A DNA stretch of 50,561 nt from Candidatus Faecalibacterium faecigallinarum (GCA_019119685.1 DWWN01000015.1:1-50561); one strand, 5' to 3'. Counted from the first letter of the stretch, positions 15,603 to 25,636 are shown. A program made the numbers and translations. Notes: a model not told the origin generated them from the letters alone.

Positions 15603-17006
15603 ATGGCATTTAGTTCTGTCATTTTTGTCTGCGTTTTTCTGCCCGCCGTCTGCATCCTGAACTGGGCGATCCCGGGGGTGCGCGGCAGGAACATTCTGCT
15701 GGCGGCGGCAAGTTTGCTGTTTTACGCCTTTGGGGACCCCGCGCACCTGCTGCTGTTGCTGGGGTCTGTGCTGTTCAACTACGCTGCGGGCCTGCTGGCG
15801 GCCCGCCCTTGGCGCTGGAGCCGGCTTGTGTTGTGGGCGGCTGTGGCGGGCAACCTCGGGGTCCTGGCCTTTTACAAGTATCTGGGCTTTCTGGCGGAGA
15901 ATCTCAGCCTGCTGCTGGGCGTGTCCCTGCCGGTCCCGGCGGTGGCTCTGCCCCTCGGCATCTCCTTTTTCACCTTTCAGGGGCTGTCCTACGTCATCGA
16001 CGTCTACCGGGATAAGTCCCTTGCGACCCGCAGCTTCTTCGACCTGCTTTTGTACATCTGCCTGTTCCCAAGGCTGGTGGCCGGGCCCATTCTGAAATAC
16101 CAGGATGTGGCCGGGGAGCTGCACTGCCGCGCCGTCACCCTGGACGGGACGGCCCGCGGGGTGCGGCGGTTCATCCTAGGGCTGACCAAAAAGCTGCTGC
16201 TCTCGGACACGGCCGCCGGGATGGTGAACGCCGTCTTTGCGCTGGAAGCCGGCCAGCTGGATTTCCGCCTGGCCTGGCTGGGGGCGGTGGGCTATGCGCT
16301 GCAGATCTACTTTGATTTCAGCGGCTACAGCGACATGGCCATCGGCCTGGGGTGGATCTTCGGCTTCCACTTCAAGGAGAACTTCCGCTATCCCTACGCC
16401 GCCGCCTCGGTCAAGGAGTTCTGGCGGCGCTGGCACATCTCCCTGTCCACCTGGTTCCGGGATTACCTGTATATCCCGCTGGGCGGCAACCGGAAGGGGA
16501 AAGCGCGCACCTACTGCAACAAGCTGATCGTCTTTTTCTGCACCGGCCTGTGGCACGGGGCCAGCTGGACCTATGTGGTCTGGGGGCTGTGGCACGGGGT
16601 TTTCCTGGTGGCGGAGGACCGGCTCCGTCCGGCGGGACGGCACGGCAGGCCAGCGCGGTGGCTGGGCCATCTGTACACCCTGCTGGTGGCGGTGGTGGGC
16701 TTCGTCTTTTTCCGGGCGGCCACCCTGGGCCAGGCGGCGGAGATCATCCGCAGTATGTTCACCGGCTTTGCGGTGACGGCGGAGAGTGCCGCCGCGCTGG
16801 CATCTTTGGCCAGCCCCCTCCACCTGTGGGTGCTGGCGGCAGGGTGCATCGGCTGCCTGCCCTGGCTGGACCGCGTCAAGCAGTGGGCGGCAAAACACCC
16901 CATTCTGGAAGCTGCCTCTTACCCGGCGGCGCTGGCGCTGTTCGGGCTGGATCTTGTCCACCTGTCGGCGGCCAGCTTTGTACCGTTCATCTATTTCCAG
17001 TTTTAA
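15603..17006 (+). CDS. MBOAT-family O-acyltransferase (AlgI/DltB type)
   Basis: The 467-residue polytopic protein has the MBOAT landmarks FDFSGYSDMAIG (about 238-249), FWRRWHISLSTWFRDYLYIPLGGN (about 275-298) and LWHGASW with the catalytic His near 318. Family members move acyl groups across the membrane onto extracellular polysaccharides. The next gene encodes the DHHW/AlgJ-like partner, so the pair probably O-acetylates a surface or secreted polymer. The start follows GGAAGGGGG. The gene is 24 bases after the transglutaminase gene and 12 bases before its partner. Confidence 0.94.
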   Translation: MAFSSVIFVCVFLPAVCILNWAIPGVRGRNILLAAASLLFYAFGDPAHLLLLLGSVLFNYAAGLLAARPWRWSRLVLWAAVAGNLGVLAFYKYLGFLAENLSLLLGVSLPVPAVALPLGISFFTFQGLSYVIDVYRDKSLATRSFFDLLLYICLFPRLVAGPILKYQDVAGELHCRAVTLDGTARGVRRFILGLTKKLLLSDTAAGMVNAVFALEAGQLDFRLAWLGAVGYALQIYFDFSGYSDMAIGLGWIFGFHFKENFRYPYAAASVKEFWRRWHISLSTWFRDYLYIPLGGNRKGKARTYCNKLIVFFCTGLWHGASWTYVVWGLWHGVFLVAEDRLRPAGRHGRPARWLGHLYTLLVAVVGFVFFRAATLGQAAEIIRSMFTGFAVTAESAAALASLASPLHLWVLAAGCIGCLPWLDRVKQWAAKHPILEAASYPAALALFGLDLVHLSAASFVPFIYFQF

Positions 17007-17018
17007 GGAGGCGGGCAG

Positions 17019-18410
17019 ATGAAAAAACTTGCGCGATGGGGCCTTGCGGCCTTTGTGGGGCTGTTCCTCTGCCTGTGCCTGCTGCCCAGCGCCGGGATGC
17101 TGGCAGCCCCGGCCGAGGAGGCGGTGGGCAACGAGCATCTGACGGCCATGCCCGCCCTCCAAAACGCCGACGGCAGCTGGAACAAGAGCTATTTCAGCGA
17201 GCTTTCCAGCTGGCTGTCCGATCACATTGCGTTCCGGCATGAACTTATCACTCTCCATGCGCGGCTGTGCGGGGCCCTGTTCGGCACCCTGCCCAGCGAG
17301 GACGTGGTCCTCGGGGCGGACGGCTGGCTCTACTATGCCGATACCCTGCCGGATTACCAGGGCGCCGGCCTGATGACCGAGCGGGAATGCTGGGCCGCGG
17401 CCCGCGTCCTGGCCCTGATGCAGGAATACTGCCAGGAGCGTGGGGCGCAGTTCCTGTTCACGGTGGCACCCAATAAAAACAGCCTTTACCCCGAGGCCAT
17501 GCCCGCCCGCTACCAGCGCTCGGGCGCGGCGGGCAACGCCCAGCGCATCGCCGGCCGGCTGGAGGAAATGGGCGTGCCCTATCTTGACCTGTTCGCCCTG
17601 CTGGGCGGGCAGGAGCAGACCCTCTATTTCCGCACCGACAGCCATTGGAACACCCTGGGGGCCGCCCTGGCCGGGGACGCCATCAGCAGCGCGCTGGGCA
17701 AACCGGAGGACCCCTTCTGGGGCCAGCCCTATCAGACCGCCCCCACTCATAAGGGGGACCTGTACGAGATGGTCTACCCGGCGGGCGATCTGCTCGAGGA
17801 CGACGCCGTCTTTGACCGGGCGTTCCGCTTTACCTATCCCAATGGCCTGCGCTCGGCGGAGGACATCACCATCCGCACCCAAAACGAGGGGGAGACGGGC
17901 AGCCTGCTGATGTTCCGGGATTCCTTCGGGAACGCCCTCTATCCCTTCCTGGCCGAGCGGTACGGCGCGGCCTGCTTCTCCCAGGCTATGCCCTATAACC
18001 TGACCTATCTGGAACGGGAACAGGCCGGCACCCTGGTGGTGGAGATCGTAGAGCGGAACCTGCGCTGGCTGGTCCAGCGGCCCGCCGTCATGCCCGCGCC
18101 CCAGCGGGAGGACGCTTCCGCCGGCTGGCAGGCCGATGGCGCGGTAGAGGCCGCCGCCGCCGCCCCCAGCAGCGAACTGGAGGGGTATGTGGAGGTCAGC
18201 GGCGTCATCCGGTGCCCGGCGATGGATGTGGATTCCCCCATTTACCTGCGGGCCGGCGGCCAGGTCTACGAGGCCTTGCCGGCAGGGGAGGGGGAGTGCC
18301 CCTTCACCGCCTACCTGCCCGCCGCGGCGGCAGGCCAGCCGCTGGAACTGGCGGTGTCCTGCCAGGGCGTGTGGCAGTCCTGCACGGTCGCGCTGGAAGC
18401 GGCGGAATAA
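17019..18410 (+). CDS. DHHW-family SGNH-type acetyltransferase partner of MBOAT
   Basis: The 463-residue protein has an N-terminal signal/anchor (residues 3-28). An SGNH-like AlgJ/AlgX/DHHW domain follows, with RTDSHWNTLG (about 206-215) holding the Asp-His pair and LLMFRDSFGNALYPF (about 297) holding the catalytic Ser. An extra C-terminal beta domain from about residue 380 follows an Ala-rich linker. It would receive the acyl group delivered by the MBOAT protein outside the membrane and place it on a glycan. AGGAGG precedes ATG. A T-less hairpin (about 18421-18441) follows the gene and may tune expression of the next one. Confidence 0.88.
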   Translation: MKKLARWGLAAFVGLFLCLCLLPSAGMLAAPAEEAVGNEHLTAMPALQNADGSWNKSYFSELSSWLSDHIAFRHELITLHARLCGALFGTLPSEDVVLGADGWLYYADTLPDYQGAGLMTERECWAAARVLALMQEYCQERGAQFLFTVAPNKNSLYPEAMPARYQRSGAAGNAQRIAGRLEEMGVPYLDLFALLGGQEQTLYFRTDSHWNTLGAALAGDAISSALGKPEDPFWGQPYQTAPTHKGDLYEMVYPAGDLLEDDAVFDRAFRFTYPNGLRSAEDITIRTQNEGETGSLLMFRDSFGNALYPFLAERYGAACFSQAMPYNLTYLEREQAGTLVVEIVERNLRWLVQRPAVMPAPQREDASAGWQADGAVEAAAAAPSSELEGYVEVSGVIRCPAMDVDSPIYLRAGGQVYEALPAGEGECPFTAYLPAAAAGQPLELAVSCQGVWQSCTVALEAAE

Positions 18411-18475
18411 ATGTTGCCAGCCAGGGGCCGTTTCGGCCCTGCTGAATGTTGCCTGAGAAGAAAGGATTTGACAGT

Positions 18476-19105
18476 ATGAAACGATTCTTTGTACAGTGCA
18501 CGGCTTTTGTCCTCTGCGCGGCGTGCGCCCTGATGAGCACGGCCTGCAGCCAGACCACGGCCAGCGCCGAAGCGCCGGCTTCCTCGGTGCAGGCGGCAGC
18601 ATCCGCCGCCCCCAGCGAGGCCGGGAGCACTTCCGCTTCGAGCGAAGCGGCCGCCTCCGCCGCGTCTTCCAAGGCAGAGGCAGAGCCGGAGGAAGCCGCA
18701 TCCGAGCCGGAGGCGGCCAGCGAGGCCGAGGCCCCGGCGTCCTCTGCGCCGGCTGAGAACAGCAGCCCTGCCCCGGCGGCGGAACCCGCGCCCGCGGCAC
18801 AGGCGGCGTCCGTCTCCAGCCAGGAGCAGCCCGCCGCCCAGCCGGAACCGGCCCCTGCGGCCAGCGAAGCACCGGCGGCAGAGCCTGCCGCGCCTGAGGC
18901 GCAGGGCTCCCCGAAGGAGATCGCCCTGAGCTATGTGGGCCGCAGCGCCGCCGAGCTGGCGGCAGCCATCGGGCAGCCCACCTCCACCGAGTACGCCACC
19001 AGCTGCATCGGGGACGGGGAGGACGGCATCTGGTATTATGACGGCTTCACCGTCTACACCTTCCGCGGTACCGACGGATCTGAACGTGTGGAGGATGTGT
19101 TCTGA
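18476..19105 (+). CDS. lipoprotein with a long Ala/Ser/Glu/Pro-rich stalk
   Basis: The 209-residue protein has a lipobox LMSTAC (Cys24). About 120 residues of low-complexity Ala/Ser/Glu/Pro sequence follow, then a small C-terminal domain (about 145-209) with SYVGRSAAELAAAIGQP and WYYDGFTVYTFRG. The tail resembles small domains of uncharacterised Firmicute lipoproteins that test a short peptide or sugar, but I do not recognise a named family. The stalk would let the domain reach through the wall. It lies between the acyltransferase pair and a peptidase gene on the same strand, so an envelope role is likely. Confidence 0.75.
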   Translation: MKRFFVQCTAFVLCAACALMSTACSQTTASAEAPASSVQAAASAAPSEAGSTSASSEAAASAASSKAEAEPEEAASEPEAASEAEAPASSAPAENSSPAPAAEPAPAAQAASVSSQEQPAAQPEPAPAASEAPAAEPAAPEAQGSPKEIALSYVGRSAAELAAAIGQPTSTEYATSCIGDGEDGIWYYDGFTVYTFRGTDGSERVEDVF

Positions 19106-19113
19106 AAAGGCGT

Positions 19114-21282
19114 ATGCTGAACAAGACAAAGGGCAAAGCCCGCCCTCTGAGCGCCCTGCAGAAGGCTGCGCTGGGGCTTGCGGCGGCCGCTGCTGTGGCG
19201 GCGCTGGCTGCCGGCGGGCTGTATCTCTTTCACGGCAGCCTCCGGTTTGCCAAAGGGGCCGAACTGATCCTGACCCGCCAGACGGACGGGAGCCTGCTGG
19301 CCTCCTGGCCGGAGGTGGAGAGCGCCGGCTCCTATTGGGTGCGGGCTGAGTGTGCGGGCCAGACCGTCTATGAGGGAGAGACGGCGGAGCCCGGCTGCCA
19401 GCTGCCTGCCGCAGAGGCGGGCAGCCTGACGGTGCGGGTCCAGCCCGCCCGCACCGGCCGCCGCGGCGCGGCCCACACCTGGCAGGTGGAGGACCTGGCC
19501 GCCGTGAACTGGCCCGTTCTGGACGCCTTTGACGCCCAGGTGGACCGCTCCAAAAATCTGCGTTTCAGCTGGAAGGGGACCGGCGGGGATGTCTATCTCC
19601 TCTATCGGATCGGGGAGGGCGGTGCGGCCCGCCTGACCGCCCGGCCGGACGCCTCTGTGTACAGTCTGCCGGTGGGCGGCGAGGGGGAACTTCCTATGCC
19701 CGCCTACGGCGAGACCCTCCAGTTTGTGGGGGGATACGGCTGCCGGGAGGGGGACGTGGTGTTTTGCGGCCCCCTCTCGGAGCCCGTATCGTTCCAGCGC
19801 AGCGACTTTCTGGACCATGTGATCCATGTCAGCGCCGAGCCGCGGGGGGACAATTTCTACCGCTTTACCTGGAACGAGGCCCAGGGGGACTACTATCTTC
19901 TGCAATACTGCTCGGAGGATGTGCCCGCCTGGCAGGACCTGTGCCGGGTAGAGTGCAGCGAGAGCCCCGGCTGTGACGTCCGGTTGGGGGCAGGCACCGC
20001 GTACCGCCTGCGGGTCGTTTCCCGCAAAGCGGGGGCGGAAGGGGCCCCTTCGCAGTCCGGCGAGCTGGCTTTGACTACGGGGCTCTCCGCTCTTTACGCC
20101 ACAGTATGGCCCATCCAGGACCTGGAACTGTACCGGGATGCCAGCCGCCGGGAGGTGCTGGGCACGGTCTCCGCCGTGTCGGCCTGCTGTGTGCTGGACG
20201 AGGCGGAGGGCCTCTTTTATGTCCTCACCCGGGACGGCGTCCGCGGCTACATCGACAGCCGTTACTGCCTCATCAACCTGCCCGACTATATGGGCGAGCT
20301 GTGCGCCTATGACATCACCAACAGCTACAGCTCGCTTTATATGGTCCATGGATACGAGATCCCCACCGTCACCGGCACGGTGGTCACCGGTTATGAGCAC
20401 GTCCGGCTGGAGGAGGGGGAGTACCTGGTGCCCCTGCTCTATCCCTGCGCCCAAAAGCTGGCCGCGGCGGCACAGGCCGCCCGCGCGGACGGCTACCGGC
20501 TGAAGATCTACGACGCCTACCGCCCGCGGGAGGCCAGCACCGAGATCTACCGGGTGGCGGAGCAGCACCTGAACGACCCCATCCCCGACGAGACCTTTAC
20601 CGGCAAGCCGGTGGACGATCTGCCGGATATCCCTCTGCTGTCCGAGCTGCTGGCCCGGCAGGAAGCCGCAGCCCCCGCAGAGGGCGGACAGGACGCGGCG
20701 CAGCCGACCCCGGCGGAAAACAGCTGGCTCTTTGGGACGCAGGAAAGCCCGGCGGAGGAAGCTGTATCCGAAGTGACGGCGCCGCCGGCGGCGTCCAGCT
20801 CCCCGCAGGCCCCCGCGGCCGAAACGCCCCTGCCGGAGGAAGCGCCCCCGGCAGAGCAGGAGCCGCAGCAGTACCTGACCTACTACCTGCTGATGACAGG
20901 GGGCCGTTACCGGTTGGGCAGCTTTCTGGCGCAGTATGGCTCCACCCACAACCTGGGCATCGCCATGGACCTGACCCTTGAGCGGCTGGACACCCGGGAG
21001 GAACTGCAAATGCAGACCGCCATGCACGACCTGAGCCACTACGCGGTCCTGACCCGCAACAACGACAGCGCCGATTTGCTGGCGGACTATATGCTGGAGG
21101 CGGGCTTCGACCCGCTGACCAGCGAGTGGTGGCACTTCCAGGACGACGCCACGCGGGACGCGCTGGGCCTTTCGGTCTACCAGGAAAAGGGCGTCTCGCC
21201 GGAGGGCTGGCGCTGGGATGCAGAGGGCTGGTATTACCGCCAGGCCGACGGCACAGCCGTCCGAAAGACGCCGGAAGGCTGA
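19114..21282 (+). CDS. membrane-anchored M15 peptidase (VanX/VanY-like D-Ala-D-Ala peptidase)
   Basis: The 722-residue protein has one N-terminal membrane segment (about 18-42). Two or three fibronectin-like beta domains (about 45-325) and an SH3-like domain (about 330-390) follow, then an M15D peptidase domain. The zinc site is visible as STHNLGIAMD (His612, Asp619) and SEWWHF (Glu671, His674), with KIYDAYRP near 464-471. Such enzymes trim D-Ala from peptidoglycan stems or split D-Ala-D-Ala. A disordered Ala/Pro/Glu stretch (about 515-590) splits the catalytic domain between YDAYRP and the zinc motif. The gene starts nine bases after the lipoprotein stop. Confidence 0.88.
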   Translation: MLNKTKGKARPLSALQKAALGLAAAAAVAALAAGGLYLFHGSLRFAKGAELILTRQTDGSLLASWPEVESAGSYWVRAECAGQTVYEGETAEPGCQLPAAEAGSLTVRVQPARTGRRGAAHTWQVEDLAAVNWPVLDAFDAQVDRSKNLRFSWKGTGGDVYLLYRIGEGGAARLTARPDASVYSLPVGGEGELPMPAYGETLQFVGGYGCREGDVVFCGPLSEPVSFQRSDFLDHVIHVSAEPRGDNFYRFTWNEAQGDYYLLQYCSEDVPAWQDLCRVECSESPGCDVRLGAGTAYRLRVVSRKAGAEGAPSQSGELALTTGLSALYATVWPIQDLELYRDASRREVLGTVSAVSACCVLDEAEGLFYVLTRDGVRGYIDSRYCLINLPDYMGELCAYDITNSYSSLYMVHGYEIPTVTGTVVTGYEHVRLEEGEYLVPLLYPCAQKLAAAAQAARADGYRLKIYDAYRPREASTEIYRVAEQHLNDPIPDETFTGKPVDDLPDIPLLSELLARQEAAAPAEGGQDAAQPTPAENSWLFGTQESPAEEAVSEVTAPPAASSSPQAPAAETPLPEEAPPAEQEPQQYLTYYLLMTGGRYRLGSFLAQYGSTHNLGIAMDLTLERLDTREELQMQTAMHDLSHYAVLTRNNDSADLLADYMLEAGFDPLTSEWWHFQDDATRDALGLSVYQEKGVSPEGWRWDAEGWYYRQADGTAVRKTPEG

Positions 21283-21315
21283 CCGGGGGGCTGTGCCCGG
21301 CAAGAAAAAAGCAAA

Positions 21316-21348
21316 GCGGCAGGCTGGATACACCGGCCTGCCGCTTTT
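21316..21348 (+). terminator. rho-independent terminator of the envelope cluster
   Basis: 9-bp perfect stem GCGGCAGGC/GCCTGCCGC followed by TTTT. On the other strand an A-rich flank (AAAAAAGC) gives a T-run too, so it may act both ways. Confidence 0.85.
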
Positions 21349-21414
21349 GTTTGCATTTTTAATAAAGCACGATGGAACGATTTGAATAGCTGTATAGTAT
21401 AAATGCTTTACAGC

Positions 21415-21438
21415 TAAAAGAGGCCCCTGAAAGAGCCT
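21415..21438 (-). terminator. weak terminator of the thiamine operon
   Basis: On the minus strand AGGCTC pairs with GGGGCCT across a short loop, followed by CTTTT, directly behind the thiC stop. Confidence 0.5.
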
Positions 21439-21445
21439 GCGGGCG

Positions 21446-22756
21446 TCACAGAATGTCGATGTGCTCGCCGTTGAGGGCCTTGTTCATGCTGCGCACCGCG
21501 CAGAACTTGCCGCACATGGAACAGGTGTCGTCGTGCTCGGGGGAGCGGTCGGCCCGGATGGCCTTGGCCGTCTCGGGGTCGAGGGCGCAGGCCCACTGGG
21601 CCTCCCAGTCCAGGGCGCGGCGGGCGTCGCCCATCCGGTCGTCGATCTCCCGGGCCCCGCGCACCCCCTTGGCGATGTCGGCGGCGTGGGCGGCGATGCG
21701 GCTGGCGATGATGCCCTGCTTGACGTCCTCCAGGTTGGGCAGAGCCAGATGCTCGGCGGGGGTGACGTAGCACAGGAAAGCCGCGCCGTTCATGGCGGCG
21801 ATGGCCCCGCCAATGGCCGCGGTGATGTGGTCGTAGCCGGGGGCGATGTCGGTGACCAGGGGGCCCAGCACATAGAAGGGCGCGCCCTTGCAGATGGTCT
21901 GCTGCACCTGCATATTGGCGGCGATCTGGTCCATGGGGACATGGCCGGGGCCTTCCACCAGGACCTGCACGTCCTTTTCCCAGGCGCGGCGGGTCAGTTC
22001 GCCCAGCCGGACCAGCTCGTTGATCTGGCAGACGTCGGTGGCGTCGGCCAGGCAGCCGGGCCGGCAGGCGTCCCCCAGCGAGATGGTCACATCGTATTCC
22101 CGGCAGATGTCCAAAATTTCGTCGTAGTATTCGTAGAAGGGGTTCTCCTGGCCGGTCATGCACATCCAGGCGAACACCAGCGACCCGCCGCGGGAGACGA
22201 TGTTCATCTTCCGCTTGTGGTGGCGGATCTGGTCGATGGTCTCGCGGGTGATGCCGCAGTGGAGGGTGACGAAGTCCACGCCGTCCTCCGCGTGGAGGCG
22301 GATCACGTCGATGAAGTCATTCGCGGTGAGGGTGTCGAGGTCGCGCTGGTAGTGGATGACGCTGTCGTACACCGGCACGGTGCCGATCATCACCGGGCAC
22401 TCGTGGGTCAGCTTCCGGCGGAAAGGCTGGGTGTTGCCGTGGCTGGACAGGTCCATGATGGCGTCGCCGCCCATCTTGACCGCCGAGAGCACCTTCTGCA
22501 TCTCGACGTCGTAGTCCTTGCAGTCCCGCGAGACGCCCAGGTTGACGTTGATCTTGGTCCGCAGCATCGAGCCGATGCCCTCGGGGTCCAGGCAGGTGTG
22601 CAGCCGGTTGGCGGGGATGACCACCTTGCCGCTTGCCACCAGGGGCAGCAGTTCCTCCGCCGTCATCCGCTCCTTGCGGGCCACCGTCTCCAGTTCCGGG
22701 GTGACGATGCCCCGGCGGGCGGCGTCCATCTGGGTCGCGTAGTTCCGTTCGCTCAT
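21446..22756 (-). CDS. thiC: phosphomethylpyrimidine synthase
   Basis: The 436-residue protein is a radical-SAM enzyme that turns aminoimidazole ribotide into hydroxymethylpyrimidine phosphate. It shows [12 protein letters not shown]-type N-terminal sequence and [16 protein letters not shown] (about 270). The C-terminal cluster motif CSMCGKFCA (CX2CX4C, near residue 410) binds the 4Fe-4S cluster. The length is that of the short clostridial form. It is the last gene of the operon, 21 bases after thiD, and has its own AAAGGAG ribosome-binding site. Confidence 0.97.
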   Translation of the reverse strand: MSERNYATQMDAARRGIVTPELETVARKERMTAEELLPLVASGKVVIPANRLHTCLDPEGIGSMLRTKINVNLGVSRDCKDYDVEMQKVLSAVKMGGDAIMDLSSHGNTQPFRRKLTHECPVMIGTVPVYDSVIHYQRDLDTLTANDFIDVIRLHAEDGVDFVTLHCGITRETIDQIRHHKRKMNIVSRGGSLVFAWMCMTGQENPFYEYYDEILDICREYDVTISLGDACRPGCLADATDVCQINELVRLGELTRRAWEKDVQVLVEGPGHVPMDQIAANMQVQQTICKGAPFYVLGPLVTDIAPGYDHITAAIGGAIAAMNGAAFLCYVTPAEHLALPNLEDVKQGIIASRIAAHAADIAKGVRGAREIDDRMGDARRALDWEAQWACALDPETAKAIRADRSPEHDDTCSMCGKFCAVRSMNKALNGEHIDIL

Positions 22757-22777
22757 GTTGTTTCTCCTTTTTGTGAT

Positions 22778-23584
22778 TCAATCCGCCTGCTGGGCAAAAT
22801 CGCCCTGCAGGGTCCAGGCGTGGTTCATGGGGCCGCTGCCCTGGCCCAGGTCCAGCATGGCGGCCAGCGCCCCGGTCAGGTAGGCTTTGGCCCGCTCCAC
22901 CGACGCGGCCAGGTCAAACCCTTTGGCCAGGTTGGCGGCAATGGCGCTGGACAGGGTGCAGCCGGTGCCGTGGGTGTTGGGGTTGGCGATCCGCCTGCCC
23001 TCAAACCAGTGCAGCCGATCTCCGGCGTACAGCAGGTCGTTGGCGTCCTGCACGCTGTGGCCGCCCTTGAGCAGCACCGCGCAGCCGTACCACTTGCCGA
23101 TCCGGCGGGCAGCCTCCTCCATGGCGGGCCGGCCGTCGATGGTCATGCCCGACAAAAGCTCGGCCTCGTGGATGTTGGGGGTGGCTACCAGGGCCGTGGG
23201 CAGCAGGACGCGCTCGAGGGTCTCCACCGCTTCGGGCTGGATCAGCCGGGCCCCGCTGGTGGCCACCATCACAGGGTCCAGCACGATGTTCTGCGCCCCG
23301 TAAAAGCGCAGCCGCTCCCCGATCGTCTCGATCAGCGCGGGGGAGGAGACCATCCCGATCTTGACCGCGTCGGGGCGGATGTCGGTAAAGACGGCGTCCA
23401 GCTGCTGGGCCAGAAAGGCGGGGGGCACTTCCAGAATGCCCTGCACGCCGGTGGTGTTCTGGGCGGTCAGCGCGGTGATGGCCGACATACCGAACACGCC
23501 GTTCATGGTCATGGTCTTGAGGTCGGCCTGGATGCCGGCGCCGCCGCTGGAATCGCTGCCGGCAATGGTGAGTGCTGTGTTCAT
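22778..23584 (-). CDS. thiD: hydroxymethylpyrimidine (phosphate) kinase
   Basis: The 268-residue PfkB-fold kinase has [18 protein letters not shown] (residues 6-23), [13 protein letters not shown] (about 125), [11 protein letters not shown] (about 155) and the anion-hole motif [17 protein letters not shown] (about 210). It phosphorylates HMP and HMP-P for thiamine. ATG 23584 overlaps the thiE stop (ATGA), so the two are coupled. Confidence 0.97.
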   Translation of the reverse strand: MNTALTIAGSDSSGGAGIQADLKTMTMNGVFGMSAITALTAQNTTGVQGILEVPPAFLAQQLDAVFTDIRPDAVKIGMVSSPALIETIGERLRFYGAQNIVLDPVMVATSGARLIQPEAVETLERVLLPTALVATPNIHEAELLSGMTIDGRPAMEEAARRIGKWYGCAVLLKGGHSVQDANDLLYAGDRLHWFEGRRIANPNTHGTGCTLSSAIAANLAKGFDLAASVERAKAYLTGALAAMLDLGQGSGPMNHAWTLQGDFAQQAD

Positions 23585-24249
23585 AAGTGCTCCTTTCGGC
23601 AGGGCGGGCCGCCCTGCACCATAGTGTCCGCCAGGGCCCGCAGCTCCCGGCAGGCGGCGGTGATGTCCGGCGCGCCGAAAATGCCTGAGACGACAGCCGC
23701 CCCGGCCGCGCCGCTGCCCTGCAGCTGCAGGATGTTCCGGGCGTTCACGCCGCCGATGGCCACCACCGGGATATGCACCGCCGCGCAGACGGCCTGCAGC
23801 CCGGCAGGGGTGAGCAGGGAGGCGTCCGTCTTGGTGGCGGAGCCAAAGACCGCCCCCGCGCCAAGGTAATCCGCACCGGCGGCCTCGGCCAGGCGGGCTT
23901 CCTCCGGCGTGTGGGCCGAGACCCCGACGATCAGCCGGCGGCCCGCCCGGCGGCGGACTTCGGCGGCGGGCATATCGTCCTGCCCCACATGGATGCCGGC
24001 CGCGCCGCAGGCCAGGGCGACGTCCAAATCGTCGTTGACGATGAAGGGCACGCCGTACCGGCGGCAGAGGGCGCAGATCTGTTTGGCTTCGGCCAGGAAG
24101 GCGTCCCGGCCCAGATGCTTTTCCCGCAGCTGGACGCAGGTGACGCCCCCCTGCAGGGCGGCTTCCACCTGCTGGCACAGGGTCTGCCGGCCCACCCAGG
24201 CGCGGTCGGTGACGGCGTAAAGCCGCAGGCTGTGTTTATCGAAGTTCAT
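23581..24249 (-). CDS. thiE: thiamine phosphate synthase
   Basis: The 222-residue TIM-barrel protein shows LYAVTDRAW at strand 1, CVQLREKHL (about 38), [25 protein letters not shown] (about 68-92) and [12 protein letters not shown] (about 165). It joins HMP-PP and thiazole phosphate to form thiamine phosphate. The start overlaps the end of thiM by 14 bases. Confidence 0.97.
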   Translation of the reverse strand: MNFDKHSLRLYAVTDRAWVGRQTLCQQVEAALQGGVTCVQLREKHLGRDAFLAEAKQICALCRRYGVPFIVNDDLDVALACGAAGIHVGQDDMPAAEVRRRAGRRLIVGVSAHTPEEARLAEAAGADYLGAGAVFGSATKTDASLLTPAGLQAVCAAVHIPVVAIGGVNARNILQLQGSGAAGAAVVSGIFGAPDITAACRELRALADTMVQGGPPCRKEHL

Positions 24250-25051
24250 AGCGCGCTCCTTCCTCCAGCTGGGCGGGGGTCAGCCGGTAAACTGCGTCCA
24301 GGATCTTGTCCCGGTAGGCGGCGTTGCCGTCGGCGGGGGAGAGGCGCGCATAGGCGGTCTCCCCGCACAGCCCCATGGCGCAGACGGCGGCCGCGGCGGC
24401 CTGCAAAGGCTGGCCGGGGCTGGCGGCCACAAAGGCAGCTGTCAGGCAGGAGAGCTGGCACCCCGTGCCGGTGACGCTGCGCATCATGGGGTGTCCGTTG
24501 TGGATGCAGTAAGCCGTCTCGCCGTCGGTGACAAGGTCGGTCTCGCCGGTGACGGCCACCACAGCGCCGGTGCGGCGGGACAGCTGCCCGGCCAGTTCCA
24601 GGCAGGCGTCCAGGGTCTGCGGGGTCAGGCTGTCCCCGGCGTCCACCCCGCAGGCGTGGCTGCCGGCGTCGGCCAGAGCCCGTATCTCGGACAGGTTGCC
24701 CCGGATGACGGCAAACTGCACTGCTTCCAGCAGCTGCCGGGCAGCCCCGGCCCGGAAGGCGGACACCCCCGCGCCCACCGGGTCGAGCACAGCCGGGATG
24801 CCGCTTGCATTGGCCTGCCGGCCTGAGGCCAGCATGGCCGGGATGCGTTCGGCGTGGAGGGTGCCCAGGTTGAGGGTCAGCCCCTGGCTGCGGGCGGTGA
24901 CCGCGGCGGCCTCCTCCGGGGCGTCGGCCATGATGGGGGAGGCCCCCGCCGCCAGCAGGATGTTGGCGCAGTCGTTGATGGTGACGTAGTTGGTGATGCA
25001 GTGGATCAGGGGGTGCGTCTGCCGCACCGCCTGCAGCAGGGAGCCCAGCAT
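24236..25051 (-). CDS. thiM: hydroxyethylthiazole kinase
   Basis: The 271-residue ThiM has PLIHCITNYVTINDCAN (about 13-30), ILLAAGASPIMADAPEE, LDPVGAGVSAFR (about 92) and SVTGTGCQLSCLTAAF (about 190) with the catalytic Cys/anion hole. It phosphorylates salvaged thiazole alcohol. The operon has no thiG, thiS or thiF in this window, so the thiazole part may come from salvage. ATG 25051 follows GAGGGG and lies 11 bases after thiW. Confidence 0.96.
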   Translation of the reverse strand: MLGSLLQAVRQTHPLIHCITNYVTINDCANILLAAGASPIMADAPEEAAAVTARSQGLTLNLGTLHAERIPAMLASGRQANASGIPAVLDPVGAGVSAFRAGAARQLLEAVQFAVIRGNLSEIRALADAGSHACGVDAGDSLTPQTLDACLELAGQLSRRTGAVVAVTGETDLVTDGETAYCIHNGHPMMRSVTGTGCQLSCLTAAFVAASPGQPLQAAAAAVCAMGLCGETAYARLSPADGNAAYRDKILDAVYRLTPAQLEEGARYELR

Positions 25052-25062
25052 GGCCGCGCCCC

Positions 25063-25581
25063 TCACTGCGAGAGCTTGTGCTGCATCCGGCCCAGCGCGC
25101 CGGTGTTCTGCAGCGCGCAGACCAGCACGCCCGAAATGACCGAGCCGGCCGCCGTGGACACCAGGAAGGGCACGATGTAGGCGTAGAAGGCGATCTCGCC
25201 GGCGCTGTTGCCCATCAGCAGGATGGAGACGGGGTAGGCGCACAGGCCGCCCAGCACCGCGGTGCCGAACACTTCGCCCAGCAGGGTCAGCAGCAGGTTA
25301 TGGGTCTTGTGGTAGACAAGGCCGCACAGCAGCGCGCCCACCATGCTGCCGGGAAAGGCCATCAGGCTGCCCAGCCCGGTCAGGTTGCGGATCAGGCTGG
25401 CCCCGAAGGCCACCCCGACGCCGTAGTACGGCCCCAGCAGGACCGCGCACAGGACGTTGATCATGTGCTGGATGGGGGCGCACTTGCTGCCGAACATGGG
25501 GAAGGAGAACATACTGCCCACCACAGCGATGGCGCAGAACAGGCCGGCAAGGGTCAGCTTTTGGATGCGGGTGTGTTTCAT
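25063..25581 (-). CDS. thiW: ThiW-type thiazole transporter S component (ECF)
   Basis: The 172-residue membrane protein has about five hydrophobic segments, with LAGLFCAIAVVGSMFSFPMFGSKCAP near the start and LCAVLLGPYYGVGVAFGASLIRNL in the middle. ThiW proteins sit directly under TPP riboswitches beside thiM and are predicted to import hydroxyethylthiazole through an ECF module. ATG 25581 is preceded by AAAGGAG. It is the first gene of the operon and follows the riboswitch terminator by about 55 bases. Confidence 0.92.
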   Translation of the reverse strand: MKHTRIQKLTLAGLFCAIAVVGSMFSFPMFGSKCAPIQHMINVLCAVLLGPYYGVGVAFGASLIRNLTGLGSLMAFPGSMVGALLCGLVYHKTHNLLLTLLGEVFGTAVLGGLCAYPVSILLMGNSAGEIAFYAYIVPFLVSTAAGSVISGVLVCALQNTGALGRMQHKLSQ

Positions 25582-25636
25582 GGTGACAACTCCTTTGTTG
25601 AAAAAGATCGGCCCGGCAGGGCGGCGGGCCCGGCGC

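Noticed and set aside
18421-18441. Hairpin after the DHHW gene as a terminator
   Set aside because: No T-run follows on the plus strand. It may be a stability element but is not supported as a terminator.
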